The notes below the pieces were generated by a model that saw nothing but the letters and a program-made list of their open reading frames with translations, was not told where the DNA came from and made no database searches. The position numbers and the translations under genes are program-made. A DNA stretch of 64,000 nucleotides from Jacaranda mimosifolia (lineage: Eukaryota > Streptophyta > Magnoliopsida > Lamiales > Bignoniaceae), in contig CM032127.1 of the NCBI GenBank assembly GCA_018894105.1, positions 2,079,001 to 2,143,000 of the forward strand, in the 5' to 3' direction. Each line of letters starts with the position of its first letter. The stretch's first letter is position 1. Below are positions 47,420-60,038 of this stretch, one piece after another.

Positions 47420-48019
47420 TTAATTTCATAAGCAAATATATAAATAAAATTACAAACAAGTTTAACACATACCATAATCAATATAGAAGATGATTTAGAT
47501 AATATACAGCAATAAATATATAGAATTTCCTTTTAGTATTTTATATATACTACATATATAATGTTAGGGTCTCAGTACATATTATTTTATGAACTGACAA
47601 AATTAATTATATTCTAAAAATATGAAATATAATCTTGTTTTTTCTTTTTTGTTGCCTTTCTTAAACATTTTTTTTTGGGGGGAACTATTTATAGCTGGAA
47701 TCACCCACACTTCATCGATCCTCACAAATCACTGATATGAAGGTTGAATCAGTTAATTATTAACCATCAAAATATTTAAAGCGAAGTGTACATTGCCCTT
47801 TTGCCTGAACAACATTCCACTTTAATTTATGATATCAGTTAATTATTCAAGAAGAAAAGATGTCTTTTTATTTTTTAATTATTTTATTTTATCTTAAAAA
47901 TATTTTAATATGTAAGAGATGAAAAATAATTTATAAATTATTTTAAAATTTTCAACTCCTCCTCTAATATATATATATAATTAGTATTATCAATACAATA
48001 AAGTTTGATAGATCTATTT
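47420..48019. other. AT-rich spacer
   Basis: No gene seen. Confidence 0.4.
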
Positions 48020-48452
48020 TCAAGCTTTATATCTTATTTGTTTCAAATTTTTATGGCACATGACACCCTTGAGACCCGACATGGTATCATGGGTCAGGCT
48101 GGTTTATGAGTCAAGCCATCTTGGCCTGATCCATTTTCCATCCTTTCGAATTTGATTTGATAAAGAATAAAAATGACATTCTTACCCTCATAAAAATTAT
48201 ATTTTCAACGCCTTCTACCAAATTTTGGAAACTTACTTTTTTAGAAGTTATGATATTTTGGATATTACAAAGTGTAATTATATTAAATAATCTTGCCAAC
48301 CAAATATTAGATAGTATTAAGTATGGAATATCACTAATTTCTAAAATCTAAACAAACAATAGATTATATGACTTTGGATACCATTTTTAACTTATGTATC
48401 ACTAGCACATTAGTTCCTCCTAATTCTATATGCCCAAGCAAACAAGCCCCAA
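48020..48452. mobile_element. possible family D Tourist-like remnant
   Basis: The right end, reverse-complemented, GGGGCTTGTTTGCTTGGGC, matches the 43147 element, and both carry a CATGACAC word inside. The left end is not clear, so the start is approximate. Confidence 0.4.
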
Positions 48453-49109
48453 GGAGATTCACTAGAATATTGTTTCACTTCAAAGAGGGATGGAATCCTA
48501 GGAGAGTGGGGAATATTTTGGTTAAATATTCTTTGAGTACTATACAAATATATATATATATATTTTAAAAGAAACTCCATGTTTATATGATTAAATTAAA
48601 TTAAAAAAAAAAGAATTAAAATCTCACCTTTTTGTTTTAAAAGAAGTGCTATTTTTCATTCTCTACTTTGTTACATCAAAGTAGGTTAATTTAGTTCTTT
48701 TATTGAACACGCACAACTTAGTGGAGTGGAGCCCTATCCTTGTTCACATCACTATTTTCTTGTTTCATTAAAATTAATTGCACTTTGTCTAATGCTTACA
48801 TTGGACCACTGCCCAAAAAATAAATGACAAAGCTTATCTAAAAAGTAATGGACAAACCTTATTTGGTGGAATTGGGTCGGGTTTCGTCATGCCTACCTCA
48901 TCTCAACGAAGACAATCCAGCCAAGATTTAAGAATTTTAGGACATTCTTTTCTTTTTAATATATAAAAAAGTATTTGGAGAAATAAAAATAATAATAGAC
49001 TATTGATTTTTGCGTTCTATTTTTTTTTTTTCTTCCTTTTTTTAGTTATATGATGATTACACCAAATAAAATAAAGTTTACGAAAAAAATTTTAGAGGAC
49101 AAATTTTAT
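48453..49109. other. AT-rich spacer
   Basis: No gene seen. Confidence 0.4.
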
Positions 49110-49533
49110 TGTCATGGACCTTAGGAGAGCCACACCTTAAAAGTTAGTTGTTAATGTGGGAGAGCTCAAGGGACATATAAATCCAACATCAAATGCCCAT
49201 ACATCCGATGTGGGATAAACTTCCACTAAGAGCCCATACTTTTAGTGGGAACCAACCAGAATCATTACATCCCACGCACTCCGCATTCCCGGCACTCATG
49301 TAGGTTGGCTTTGCGCCTAGTCTCGGATGAACACTGCAATGCCGAAATCATCACCGACGTTGCTCGATTGCAACTGAAAGGGTAGTGATTAGCTCTGATA
49401 CCAAATTGTCATGACCCAGGAGAGCCCAAGGGGCATACAAACCCAACATCAAATGCCCATACATCCGATGTGGGATAAACTCCCACTAAGAGCCTATACT
49501 CTTAATTAGTGGGAACCAACTAGGATTATTACA
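49110..49533 (-). mobile_element. TRIM (miniature LTR retrotransposon)
   Basis: Two direct repeats, 49110-49269 and 49407-49533, begin TGTCATG and end TTACA. Read on the minus strand, the right repeat is followed at 49403-49392 by TGGTATCAGAGC, the primer-binding site complementary to initiator Met-tRNA. Only about 137 bases separate the LTRs and no protein is encoded, which fits a TRIM. The left LTR carries an extra ~35-bp segment. No target duplication seen. Confidence 0.8.
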
Positions 49534-50713
49534 GAATCAGTACATTAATAGGAATTTGAGAATTCTCTATTCTAATTGATATTTTATCATTTATTTTATT
49601 TTGTGGATAATCATTAAGTGTCCGTGATCTGTATTCAAGTGCTTCTTTAAAAAAAAATATTTTTTATACACTTCACTTTTATCAATCGTAACATGGTATA
49701 GATTAAAAGTTAAAATATCAATTGAAATAGAGATTTTAAATTGATAATCAACCAACTTCAATTCAAATTATCTTAATTATCAACTTTACCTCTATAACAA
49801 TATTAGATTAGTATTTGCAATGATCTACTAGTCAAATGACATTGACCTCATACTTATATAAATGTGTGAGTAATGTGAAGTTCGAGCAGCAACTCAAATC
49901 GTCAGCCCACATTCATACGCATGTATAAATTAAAAAAAATATATAGGGATTAGTGTTATATCATAATTCATAAAAATGGAATAATTTAGATTTAATAAGC
50001 AAAAAGTGCTGGATTATTTTATAGTGCAAACAGGTGCACTAAAATTTGGATGCTTGTGCTCTTTACAGCATAATGGCATAAATTAACTTTCCAATATCAT
50101 CTAAAAAGGGGGATGAACTGCATTAGGTGGTTATAGTGCTGCATATTCAATATAAGATAAAATTAAATAATGTTTTATGATCTTGACTATTGGATTTGTA
50201 CAGGAAAAGTGAACCAACATACATTAAAAAAATACACTAAATGAGAGTATAAATATTAAACAAATGGCGCATGCCACTTTAAATATATTTAACCAGTCCT
50301 TGTTGAATAAAAATTGTGACTAAGATAGGTTCCTAGATTAAATTTATACATATATATTATAGTACTACTAGCTAGATTTGAGAATAACATAATCTGTCAT
50401 TATTAAGATAGATATTTATAATATATAGTTGATTTATATAAAATTAGGAAAAATTGAAAAAAAAAATAGAAAATTTGAAGAAAATTAGAGAATTTCAAAA
50501 TTTCCATCTATTTTGGTTTTCATTGAATTTAATACATTCAATCAACAAATACAAATTTAGTGGGGATTCTGTTAGGTCATGGCCTACCCACGAGCCCAAA
50601 TGAGCCTGTGACATGGGCCTTCAAATGTATAAGTCCATGTATGAAAAATAATTTAATTGCATGCTAAATATTTGGGTTGAAAAATGCTACTAGTTACAAA
50701 AACAGAATCCTCA
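49534..50713. other. AT-rich spacer
   Basis: No gene. A short GC-richer patch at 50574-50640 may be a retroelement scrap. Confidence 0.4.
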
Positions 50714-51113
50714 GGCTATGTTTGGTTACATTTTTCCATACAAAAATTTTTCTTCCAAAATGCCGAATTAAAATTTTCAAAATATCCTCGTCTATCTTTT
50801 ATTATCCCCAAAACTTTCTTATTTTCTAGTATATACATACATATTATATATATCATACATATTTTATTATTATTCTAATAATAAAAAAATCACTCAATTG
50901 CATTTTCAACCCAAAAATCAACAAAAAGGCATTGATTTGACTGCTTCAATAGAATTTGTCTCCTCCCAAAACATAAATAAACATACCAAATTTTTTCAAA
51001 ATAGTTTTCTTACTATTCCCAAAATATAAATAAACATACATCACATTTTCCAATACAAATTTCACATTCCCCAACCCCACTCACAAAAATCATTCTTCCA
51101 AAACACATAATCC
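50714..51113. mobile_element. Tourist-like MITE family B (inverted), degraded right end
   Basis: Left end GGCTATGTTTGGTTACATTT. The body is the reverse complement of family B, including GATTTGACTGCTTCAATAGA. The right border is approximate. Confidence 0.6.
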
Positions 51114-51631
51114 AAAATACATAATATTTTGAAACTTAACTATATTTTGAAACTTGTCTTTTACTCCTTTTATTTGAAATGTATGACCTAGAGAGCTTTA
51201 AAGTTTATTTAATATTGATATTAGTATGACAAAAATATGGATAAAAATCAATTCAGGTAAGATACACTTTAATAAAATTGACCTTCACACACAAGATAAA
51301 TATCCATGAGATTAAACATGGGCTTGAACCCAAAATTCTAGTTCAATTCCTATAAATACCTCCAAAATTGACTAAAAAAGAGACCGAATCACTTTACAAT
51401 CGAACTATTTCTCAAAAATAAGCATACTTCCAAATTAGAGACTACACTTTTCATTCTTCAGTACAAAATTTCACCAAAAAACTTAAAAAGGAGAGTAAAT
51501 CTTGCATCAGATATATATATATATATATATATGCATTTCGAAATGTTTATTCAGAAGATAAAAGATGACTTCATATATCTAGAAAAGGGAAAAGATTGAT
51601 TTTTTTTCATTAAATACCCATAAAAAGCATA
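51114..51631. other. spacer with (AT)n
   Basis: (AT)n at about 51510-51531. No gene seen. Confidence 0.4.
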
Positions 51632-52103
51632 GGGAATGTTTGGTGATGTTTTTTGTGTGATTTTATTATGTGTTTTGTGAGAATTGATTATTAGAGAATG
51701 TGAAAATTGTGTTGGGAAATATAATTGATGTTTGGTTATATTTTGGGGAATAGTTAAAAATTGATTTTGGAGAATTTTGATGTGTTTCTCTATGTTTTGG
51801 GGGGGAGACATTTTTTACTGTAGCAATCAAATCAATACTTTTTTTTTATTGGGTTTTTGGAGTGAAAATGGAATTGAATGATTTTTTTTATTATTTAATA
51901 ATAATAATAATAAGATATATATTATGTGTATATATAATATATGTATGTATATATTGAAAAATGAGAAAGTTTTGTGGATAATGAAGGATAGTAGAGAGTA
52001 TTTTGGGGAAAAAAATTGTGTGTTTTACAGAAAAAATGAGGATATTTTTTGTTATATTTTCCCAAAATAATTTTATTATGGGAAAACGTAATCAAACATT
52101 CCC
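51632..52103. mobile_element. Tourist-like MITE, family B, 472 bp
   Basis: ATA at 51629-51631 and 52104-52106. Left end GGGAATGTTTGGTGATGTTT; right end, reverse-complemented, GGGAATGTTTGATTACGTTT. This is the longest well-preserved family B copy in the window. Confidence 0.82.
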
Positions 52104-52303
52104 ATAGATTTTTTAAATATATATATAAAAAAGAAATTCCAAATGGGATAAACAACATTTGGTTGCGCCCTTCTCGTCCCGCCTTTGACCAAAGTGTAAA
52201 AAAAGCGTGAATGTCCCTTAAAGAAGCTAATGCAAACCTTAATTACCTCAAAATGTTACATATGTTAAACGAAGAAAAAGTACAGTGTTAGGCCCTTAAA
52301 AAG

Positions 52304-52482
52304 CAGTTTAGATCCTCCATTACAATATATGTTTCATTTCTTATTTCATTACATGAATATATGACATATGTATTAAATGTTTTTTTATGAAAATAATTGA
52401 TTGAGAACCAAATATACTTAACATATAGACATCATATTGTAATAGAAAATGAAATACGAAATGAAATAGAGAATTCAAAGTA
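52304..52482. mobile_element. Mutator-like MITE, 179 bp
   Basis: Flanking nonamers CTTAAAAAG and TTTAAAAAG match at 8 of 9. Left end CAGTTTAGATCCTCC; right end, reverse-complemented, TACTTTGAATTCTCTATTTC. Confidence 0.78.
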
Positions 52483-53029
52483 TTTAAAAAGCTGATATGG
52501 ACCTTAATTATCTTGAAATGTTAAACAAATAAGGTCTAACAATTTGATACATACTATAAAGACATGTTTGGTTAAAACTTTCTAGCTAACCGAAAAAACT
52601 ATGGACTAATGTGTGCTATTTGTGAATTGTTGGAAAAGATGATTGTAAGGAAATGGGTAGGGTATGGATGGGAATAGGATGGGCTTTGGTGGGAAATACT
52701 AGAAAATGGGGGGGATGGAAGAAAGCATGCTAAACTGACAAGGACAACACACTGTATATTCCTTCGAGAAAGAGAATTGGGTGGGTCCCAATGAGTCAAG
52801 AAATGGGATGCACAAGCAGAGTACCCATTTCATTACCAAAAAGATATTCCACTTTTCTCATTCCTATACGTCCCATAGGCCATATACGTACATACATATT
52901 AATCTTCTTTGCTTTTATGTATTTCCAACAACACCCCCCACCCCCCAACCCCCCAATACGAGTGTGCAATTTAGGTTAATTACTTGTACTATTTATTTTG
53001 CAAAGATACACAAATTTATCAAGAATTAA
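52483..53029. other. spacer
   Basis: A C-rich patch lies at about 52931-52954. No gene seen. Confidence 0.4.
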
Positions 53030-53732
53030 GAGGGTGTTTGAGTCAGCTCATAAGTCTTTTAAAAATTAAAATATGTTATAAAATGAGTTAGAGTCCGTAC
53101 GAAGTGAAATATTCGGTAAACATTTTGAATATAAACTCTTAACTAAGAGTTAGAATTTGATAACCTCTTTTAAAAAGATAAAAATTTTGAGGTTGTGTTT
53201 GGTTATGTTTTTTTGTTTGATTTTATTATATGTTTATTATGTGTTTTGGGAAAATAAATTATTGAGAATGTGAAAGTTATTTTTTGGCATGTTTGTTTAT
53301 TTTGGAGGAGACATTTTTTTTTTTACTTTAACAGTCAAATCAATACTTTTTCGTTGGATTTTTTGGATGAAAATGGAATTTAGTGATTATTTTAATGTTA
53401 GAATAATAATAAAATATATATAATAATGTATGTATATATTGAAAATTGTGAATTTTGGAGGAAAAATAGGAATATATTTGGTTGTATTTTTCCAAATCAA
53501 TGTTGTTCTGGAGAAACAGAACCAAACAAAGCCTGAACTTTCTTTAATAAAATTGTCACTAATAACATATTTTAATTTTAACATCTATTACTAACATATC
53601 ATAAGATTCAACATCTTACTTTATCAAAAAATTTAAAAATTTATTTGTAAAATAAGATCAAATATCTTATAAACATCAGAATCTTTTATACTTTTATTCA
53701 AAAATTTAAATTTTTTTAAAATAAATTTAACC
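53030..53732. mobile_element. Harbinger-like MITE family C, with a nested family B MITE
   Basis: TAA duplication at 53027-53029 and 53733-53735. Left end GAGGGTGTTTGAGTCAGC; right end, reverse-complemented, GGTTAAATTTATTTTAAAAA. The body is interrupted at 53191-53533 by the family B element. Related to 59650-60038. Confidence 0.7.
53191..53533. mobile_element. Tourist-like MITE, family B, nested, 343 bp
   Basis: TGA at 53188-53190 and 53534-53536. Left end GGTTGTGTTTGGTTATGTTT; right end, reverse-complemented, GGCTTTGTTTGGTTCTG. Confidence 0.8.
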
Positions 53733-53768
53733 TAAAATAATGTAACATGTGGACAATCTAATTTATAT

Positions 53769-53814
<46 letters not shown>

Positions 53815-55066
53815 TAATAATTAATAATACCCTCGACATGTTAATACAACTACAAATTACCAATTTATTACCAAAAACATTCCCATAAAATATTTAGATG
53901 GATAACTGCAAGACATACATATCCACATACATATTCTCTCTCACTCACACACACACACACACACACGAGCTAGATACAAAATAGCTCACCAATTAGCCAG
54001 AGATTTTTGTTCTGTTCAAAGCTTTTTTCAAGAAAAGTTCACACCATTTTTGCATTGTTGATGTACATAACTCCAAGGAGCAAAATGCAAAAGGAGCATG
54101 GCCTCACCAAACTTTTCAAGCTTCAACGGTTGCACATTCTTCCTTGTCACTTTCCAGGGCCAGTCAAAAGTGCATTTTGGTAATATCCGACAAAAGCTAT
54201 GGCTTTTCCCCCAACATCTGTCCCCTGCCATTCTTTCCCTTTAAACCATTCGTGTGTGTTCCAAGCTGTTCAAGCTAAGCTGCATTGTATTCTCGTATAT
54301 ACCCACAATTCTCCCTGCTCAAAATCTTGCCCTTAGCTCTTCTACCTATTTATATACATATATACCCTTCATAGATTCTTGCCCCTCAAACCCTACTACT
54401 ATTTCTCTTCACTTCCATATTTGCTTCAAACTTTCAGCCCCAAGACCAGCTTTTTTCTGTAGCAAAAATCTTGTTTCTTGCAGCTTATCCAGCTTTTCGT
54501 CTTTTGGGTACGTCGCTTAAACTTGGATTTATTCATGTACTTTATGTAATTGCTGATTTGTGTCTGAATATATATGGTACTGATGTATATCTATCTATCT
54601 ATCTATCTACATGGATGAAGTTTTTCCCATAGTTTTGAGGATTTTGTGGAGTACTATGTATATTTGTTTCTGGGATTTCTTAATTTCATGCAAAAGTACT
54701 TTCTGATTCTTTGAAGGCAGTTTGTGTAATATTGTTAATTTCTGGTACTCATGCTAGGCATGCTTTCTTGCTTGTTCTTTTTATTTGTCTATGTATGACA
54801 GATTCTTCATAAAAAAGCTGTCTCTGTGTGTGTGTGTGTGTGCCTGTGTGTGTTTTGCTTTTGATTACGTGACTTTTTTTTTTTTTTAAATAATAATAAT
54901 AATGAGCATCATCAGATCCAAGAATTATAGTGACAAATTGCTTATTTTGATTCATCTTTTCTTTTTTTATTTTTTTTCCAGAAAATGAAGGATTATCTCC
55001 ATTAGCTGAAAGTTGCTCAGCTTTCTTTCAGCCCGTTCAAGTTTATTGGCGAAATTTCAGCTGAAA
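53733..55066 (+). other. upstream region and leader of the LRR receptor gene
   Basis: (AC)n microsatellites at about 53772-53802 and 53948-53966 and an (ATCT)n run at 54588-54609. A TATATACATATATA stretch near 54351 could be the TATA box. A pyrimidine tract ending CCAG at 54981, just before the coding exon, suggests a 5'-leader intron starting near 54509 (GGGTACG). This is unproven. Confidence 0.4.
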
Positions 55067-58000
55067 ATGGCGAAGAAAGGATTCATGAAAAGATACGAAA
55101 TTTTGATCGAGTTTATGTTCATGTTTATGTTCATCAACTTGTCTGCATGCAGAGGTTTTGAACTTGAGCTGCTTTTGTCCGTGAAGGCTTCAATAAATGA
55201 TCAATCTCAGTCCCTTAGCAACTGGAATTCATCACTTTCCTTCTGCAAATGGAATGGAATCACCTGTTTCGGTTCATCCCACGTCTCGAAAATCGAGCTC
55301 CCAGGAAAGAACTTGTCTGGAAGAATTCCAGAATCCATTTTCAGATTGCCCTATATCCAGTCCATTGATCTGTCCAGCAATCAGCTGTTTGGGGAAATCC
55401 CACGGAATTTTTCAGCTTCTTTTTCGCTCAGACATCTCAATCTGAGCAGCAACAACTTGACTGGGCTGATTCCCACCGGCCATCTTCCAGTTCTTAAAAC
55501 ACTGGACTTATCAAATAATATGCTGTCCGGGGAAATTCCAGAAGGAATTGGGCTTTCTTCAGGCCTGAAAGTTCTTGATTTTGGTGGGAATGTTTTGTCC
55601 GGGAGGATTCCAGATTCAGTGACGAATATGACGAAGTTGGAGTTCTTGACTTTGGCTTCAAACCAATTGACTGGTGAAATTCCAAGAAAATTAGGCCTGA
55701 TGAAGAGTTTAAGATGGATTTATCTGGGGTACAACAATTTTTCAGGCAGGATTCCCCAGGAGATTGGTGAATTAACAGCTTTGAATCATCTTGATCTTGT
55801 TTACAACAATCTCACAGGTGAAATCCCTTCATCTTTAGGCAATCTCACGAATCTTGAGTACCTTTTTCTCTACTTCAATAAGCTCACTGGTCGCATTCCA
55901 AAACCCATTTTCAATCTCAAGAAATTAGTATCACTTGATTTAAGTGATAATTCCCTGTCAGGTGAGATTCCTGAAATGTTGTCCCAGCTGCAGAAATTGG
56001 AAATTCTCCATTTATTCTCCAACAATTTCTCAGGAAAAATCCCAAACGCTTTATCTTCCTTGCCTCACCTCCAGGTTCTTCAGCTATGGTCTAATGGATT
56101 ATCAGGTGAAATACCTAAAGACCTTGGCAAGTATAATAATCTCACTGTATTAGACCTTTCCACCAACAATCTCACTGGAAAAATCCCAGAAAATCTTTGT
56201 GCCTCAGGCCGTTTGTTTAAGCTTATCCTCTTCTCAAATTCCCTGGAAGGTGAAATTCCAAAGAGTTTGAGCCTTTGCAAGAGCTTACAGCGAGTTCGAG
56301 TTCAAGAAAACAGGCTTTCTGGTGAACTTTCACCGGAATTCACAGCACTTCCAATGGTTTACTTTCTTGATATTTCAAGCAACAATCTATCCGGCAGGAT
56401 TGATGACAGAAAATGGGATATGCCACAGCTACAAATGTTGAATTTGGCGAAAAACTCGTTGTTCGGGCAATTGCCAGGTTCTTTTGGCAGCAAGAAGCTG
56501 GAAAACTTGGACTTAGCAGGGAATAATTTATCAGGCGGCATCCCAGAAAGCTTTGGGGAATTTTCTCAGCTAATGGAACTGAAGCTAAGTGAGAATGAAC
56601 TCTCTGGTGAAATCCCAGATCAATTATCTTTTTGCAAGAAGCTTGTTACTCTAGACCTCAGCCATAATCATCTTACTGGAGATATTCTCACTAGTCTTTC
56701 CGCCATGCCAGTTCTTGGCCAGCTCGATTTATCTGTCAATGAATTGACAGGAACAATTCCATCCAATTTAGGCGAAGTAGAATCCCTTGTTCAAGTTAAT
56801 ATTTCCCACAACCACTTTCATGGCAGCTTGCCCTCCACAGGGGCATTTCTTGCTATCAATTCCAGCGCAGTGGAGGGCAATAATAAACTGTGTGGTGGTG
56901 AGAAGATAACCGGTTTACCACCATGCAACGATGGGGTTAAAAGCCGGGTTCGTTGGTTCGTATTAACCTTTCTTCTTGCATCCTTAATGACGTTCGCCGT
57001 CGTCGTTTCTCTTGCCGTTTTCATTAGGCAAAGGAAAGGTGGAATGTTAGAGTTGAAGAGAGTGGAAAGTGAAGACGGCGCTTGGGAATTGCAGTTCTTG
57101 AATTCAAGAGCTTCAAGATCAATAACAATCAAGGATATTGCTTCATCCTTAAGAGAAGAAAATCTTGTGGCAAGTGGGAGGATAGGTTTATCATACAAAG
57201 GCAAATCATCCTCCAACAACACGCAATTCTTGGCCAAAGAAGTAGCTTCGGTTTCGAAAAGCTGCTGGATGGAATGGACTGAATTATGTAAAATTAACCA
57301 TCCAAATATTGTGAAGCTGCTTGCAATGTGTAGATCAGAAAAAGCTGCAATTTTGGTGTATGAATACATTGAAGGAAAAGATTTGAGTGAAGTTCTTCAT
57401 GGCCTGAACTGGGATCGCCGGCTTAATGTCGCCGTTGGCATTGCCAGAGCCCTTAAGTATTTACATAGTTATTGTTCCCCTTGTATCGTAGTTGGAGAAA
57501 TCACACCTCGGAAAATCATGGTTGATGAAAAAGATGAAGCCCACTTGAGATTAAGTCTTCCTGGGATTAATCTTTCTTCAGACAACAAGTGTTTCACCTC
57601 TTCTGCCTATGTTCCTCCAGGTAATTAAGCTATTATTATTTCCTATAATCTGCCTTTTTAATCCATTAAATAAAAAATAACTAAAATCCCCGATCCATGC
57701 ACAAGTTCAATCAAGAAAACCATGAATAAAAGTCTCACTTTTTGGACTAGAAGTTTAACTTTATCAGTAGTGCTATCCTTTTGCTCTACAGAAGCAGGTA
57801 AAAGAGAGTGCTGGAAATCATTATGTAGCTTGATAAGTTTCATCTTTTTTTCTCATATGTAATCATATCCATGCACGTATACATACTGAAGCTCTTTTTC
57901 AGAATCTGCAGAATCCAAAGGGTCAAAAGGGCTGACAGAAAAGAGTGATATATATGGATTTGGGCTGCTTCTGATTGAACTCCTGACGGGAAAATCTCCG

Positions 58001-58288
58001 GCGGATGCCGAGCTTGGAATCCATGATAGCATTGTCGAATGGGCCAGATATTGCTACTCAGATTGCCATCTTGAGATATGGGTTGACTCAACTGTCAAGA
58101 ACAATCAAGGGCTGAATATTAATTGTCAGAATCAAGTAGTTGAGACCATGAATCTTGCCCTACAGTGCACCGCACGTGATCCAGTTGCCAGGCCCTGTGC
58201 AGTCGATGTAATGAAGACCTTAGAATCAATTGTGAGATCGAGTTGCTGTGTTTCATCAGGGCTTAAGCTTTGTTCTGTTAGTATGTAG
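55067..58288 (+). CDS. SKM1: LRR receptor-like pseudokinase, SKM1-like (At2g25790 type)
   Basis: Exons 55067-57620 and 57903-58288 (GT-AG, phase 1) give 979 residues; Arabidopsis SKM1 is about 960. Order: signal peptide (about 1-30), cysteine-containing LRR cap, about twenty LxxLxLxxNxLxGxIP repeats (about 65-590), a cysteine-containing post-LRR segment, transmembrane helix (about 630-653), then a kinase-like domain (about 690-960). Lys724 is kept in FLAKEV. The glycine loop is degenerate (ASGRIGLSYKG). The HRD site reads VGEITPRK (809-816), lacking the catalytic Asp. The DFG site reads LPG (831-833). It should therefore be inactive as a kinase, as known for this family. SKM1 is known as a CLE45 receptor in pollen under heat; that role here is inferred from family resemblance. 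I chose the ATG at 55067 because it precedes the signal peptide; the frame is open 18 codons further up without an ATG. Confidence 0.9.
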
Positions 58289-59649
58289 TGTTTTTTGGTT
58301 CTTTCTATTTTTCTTTTCTGATTTTCATGGTTTTTGTTTAGGCTTTTCTTTAAGCTTTTTCTTGATTTCACTTCTCTTATGGAGTGTTTTGGTTGATGTT
58401 GTAATGACATGCTACTGAGTGTATAATTGTAGATAGAATGAAGTCCCAATATATATTAATTTAACTTTATTGGGCATCTTTCATTTCGATAATTTTTTCA
58501 AGATTCATGTCTGATCAAACTCATGCTTACTCATGACTTACGCAATAATGTATTTAAAATCTTTGAAATCGAATGACATAAATTAGGTTAGTGTTTGAAA
58601 ATAGGATCCGTATGATCAGTTTGACCAGAAGTTTTAATATATATATTAACTAATATCTCTTTAACATTTCTTCTTTTGATCTTTCAAGATTAATCATGCT
58701 AACTAGGTCATATGACCTAATTCTGTTCACTCGTGACTAATGTAATGATGCTTGTTAGATTTTCGAAACTAAATATTACACATTAGGTGTGTCATCGAAA
58801 ATGACTTGTAAAATAATTGTTAATTAATTTTGAAGATGTATAATTACATTTGTATCTTTTACTTTATTATTTTTTCCACCTTTACAACTCCTTATACTGT
58901 CGAGACGATAACTTGTCTTTATTGAAACAATCCCATATCTTAATTCATATTTGATACTAAGGCATAATTAAGACCAAATTATCCTCATCACCCAAACTCC
59001 TAACTCAAATTGATCCAAAAGTTCATTACCAAATTCATATCATTATATACACACACACAATATATATATACAAACACATGTAATGTATAGTATTTCTTGG
59101 TGAGGCATTTATGTTACAATAGTATTGGTAATAGTAATAAACAATAATGTGGTTTTACTAAAGAAGAGACCATTGAATTGAAGTGTCGTGATCAACAGTG
59201 AGTTAGGTCAACAGCTAAAAACCAAAAGAAATTCTAATTGCTGGAGGGGACCATCGCACCAATTATTCTGAAGCTCTGACCCAATTTTGCTGATCATAGC
59301 CTTTGTCTCTACTTTAGGATCGAAGGATGGCTAAAGTTCACTATGCGAAGCACGATATTGATAGACCATTTTTACTTGGATTTTGATTCAATAAATTAAT
59401 GCTTTCATCTTCTTTCAAACTACTCCTTTTAATTTTTTTTATTTGTTGTTTTCTACCAATGTTGGCTTTGTTCTCTTTTTCTTTTGGACTTCACTCATAG
59501 CCCAACTCTCTAAAAAATAAGGTTGAGAATTTTGTCACTTTGAAAAAGAAATTAACACTTGAGATAAAGAATTATTTCATTTCAATTTTTTTACATATTG
59601 ATGCGAAGGAAATTTGTCTCTAGGGTTCTCCTTGAAAATTTGTAGCTAA
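58289..59649. other. 3' flank of the receptor gene and AT-rich spacer
   Basis: The first ~150 bases are the probable 3' UTR. No gene or clear repeat after that. Confidence 0.4.
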
Positions 59650-60038
59650 GAGGGTGTTCGGCTAAATTTATTTAAAAAGTCTTATAAATTCCTATGTTTT
59701 CTAAGATATTTTGAAACTTATAAGATATTAAATCTTTTTTCAAAAATAAATTATTTAAATATTTAAATAAAATAAGATTTGGAGTTTATAAGATGATATA
59801 ATGGCAATTTTATAATTAATATGATTAAAATTAAAGAAGTTTGTCAAGATCTTACAAATAAGTTAAGAGCTCCTTACTTTTTTTAAAAAAGCTTATAAAC
59901 TCCTAATATTTTATGTTTAGAGCTATTAAACTCTTTTTTGTAAAAAAAATTATCAAACACTTTTTGATATCTTATAAGCTCTCAAACAATCTTATAAGAT
60001 GTTTTGAAAATCGCTTATAAGCTCACCCAAATACCTTC
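59650..60038. mobile_element. Harbinger-like MITE, family C
   Basis: Left end GAGGGTGTTCGGCTAAATTT after TAA; right end, reverse-complemented, GAAGGTATTTGGGTGAGC. Many TTATAAG words inside. The right flank is CAA, not TAA, so the border is approximate. Confidence 0.6.

Noticed and set aside
54028..54231. 67-codon minus-strand frame upstream of the LRR receptor
   Set aside because: Non-repetitive composition made it worth a look, but there is no known domain, no splice partner and no promoter signal; probably chance in a promoter region.
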